DNA from: CAVOBC01 sp963693635
Lineage (GTDB): Bacteria > Pseudomonadota > Gammaproteobacteria > Pseudomonadales > Azotimanducaceae
DNA length: 6,580 nucleotides
Assembly (NCBI GenBank): GCA_963693635.1
Contig: CAVOBC010000276.1
Span: forward strand, 1-6,580
Direction: 5' to 3'
The notes beneath the pieces are model-generated. The model was not told the DNA's origin and did not search any database. It was given only the letters and a program-made list of their open reading frames with translations. A program made the position numbers and the translations under genes. Shown in pieces: positions 6,561 through 6,580 of the stretch; position 1 is the first letter of the stretch; every line of letters starts with the position of its first letter.

Positions 6561-6580
6561 TTGACGATATTTGAACTGGG
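6561..6580 (+). CDS. Start of a downstream gene (truncated by window end), unknown product
   Basis: A TTG codon with an ideal Shine-Dalgarno 7 bases upstream opens a frame that continues to the window edge. The visible residues are MTIFELG, reading TTG as Met. This is too short to recognise a family. Same strand and a 71-base gap after the ATPase suggest it belongs to the same operon or functional module. No other start codon in the gap has a comparable ribosome binding site. Confidence 0.6.

Noticed and set aside
6561..6566. TTGACG as a possible promoter -35 box
   Set aside because: It coincides with the TTG start codon placed 7 bases after a full Shine-Dalgarno. Any -10 box would lie beyond the window, so it cannot be supported.

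Overview
This is a GC-rich bacterial window with densely packed genes, all read on the + strand. GTG and TTG starts, a good GGAGG-type ribosome binding site and 4-base/3-base gene junctions fit a bacterium, perhaps a proteobacterium, but nothing here fixes the taxon. No rRNA, tRNA, CRISPR array, insertion sequence or attachment site is visible.

Layout: (1) positions 2-1783 hold the C-terminal part of an SNF2/RapA-type superfamily 2 helicase, whose front half (Walker A and DEAH motifs) lies left of the window. (2) Positions 1780-2928 hold an SbcD/Mre11/YhaO-like metallophosphoesterase, predicted to be a nuclease, which overlaps the helicase stop codon by 4 bases. (3) Positions 2932-6489 hold a 1185-residue SMC/Rad50/YhaN-like coiled-coil ATPase that begins 3 bases after the nuclease stop. 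It has no CxxC zinc hook. A beta-rich segment sits where the hook would be, and a long charged, repetitive tail follows the ATPase head. (4) After a 71-base gap, a strong Shine-Dalgarno and a TTG codon at 6561 probably start a fourth gene, of which only seven codons are visible.

The first three genes look like one translation-coupled operon. By analogy with Mre11-Rad50/SbcCD, the ATPase and nuclease should form a DNA-end or DNA-structure processing complex. The SNF2-type translocase could remodel or move along the substrate. Sets of helicase, SMC-like ATPase and nuclease are typical of anti-phage or anti-plasmid operons and of some repair modules. I do not recognise this exact trio as a named defence system, so the defence role is inference. 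The distinctive parts are the helicase's uncharacterised C-terminal extension, the hook-less ATPase, the GDxH variant of the nuclease metal motif, and the repeat-built polyampholyte tail.
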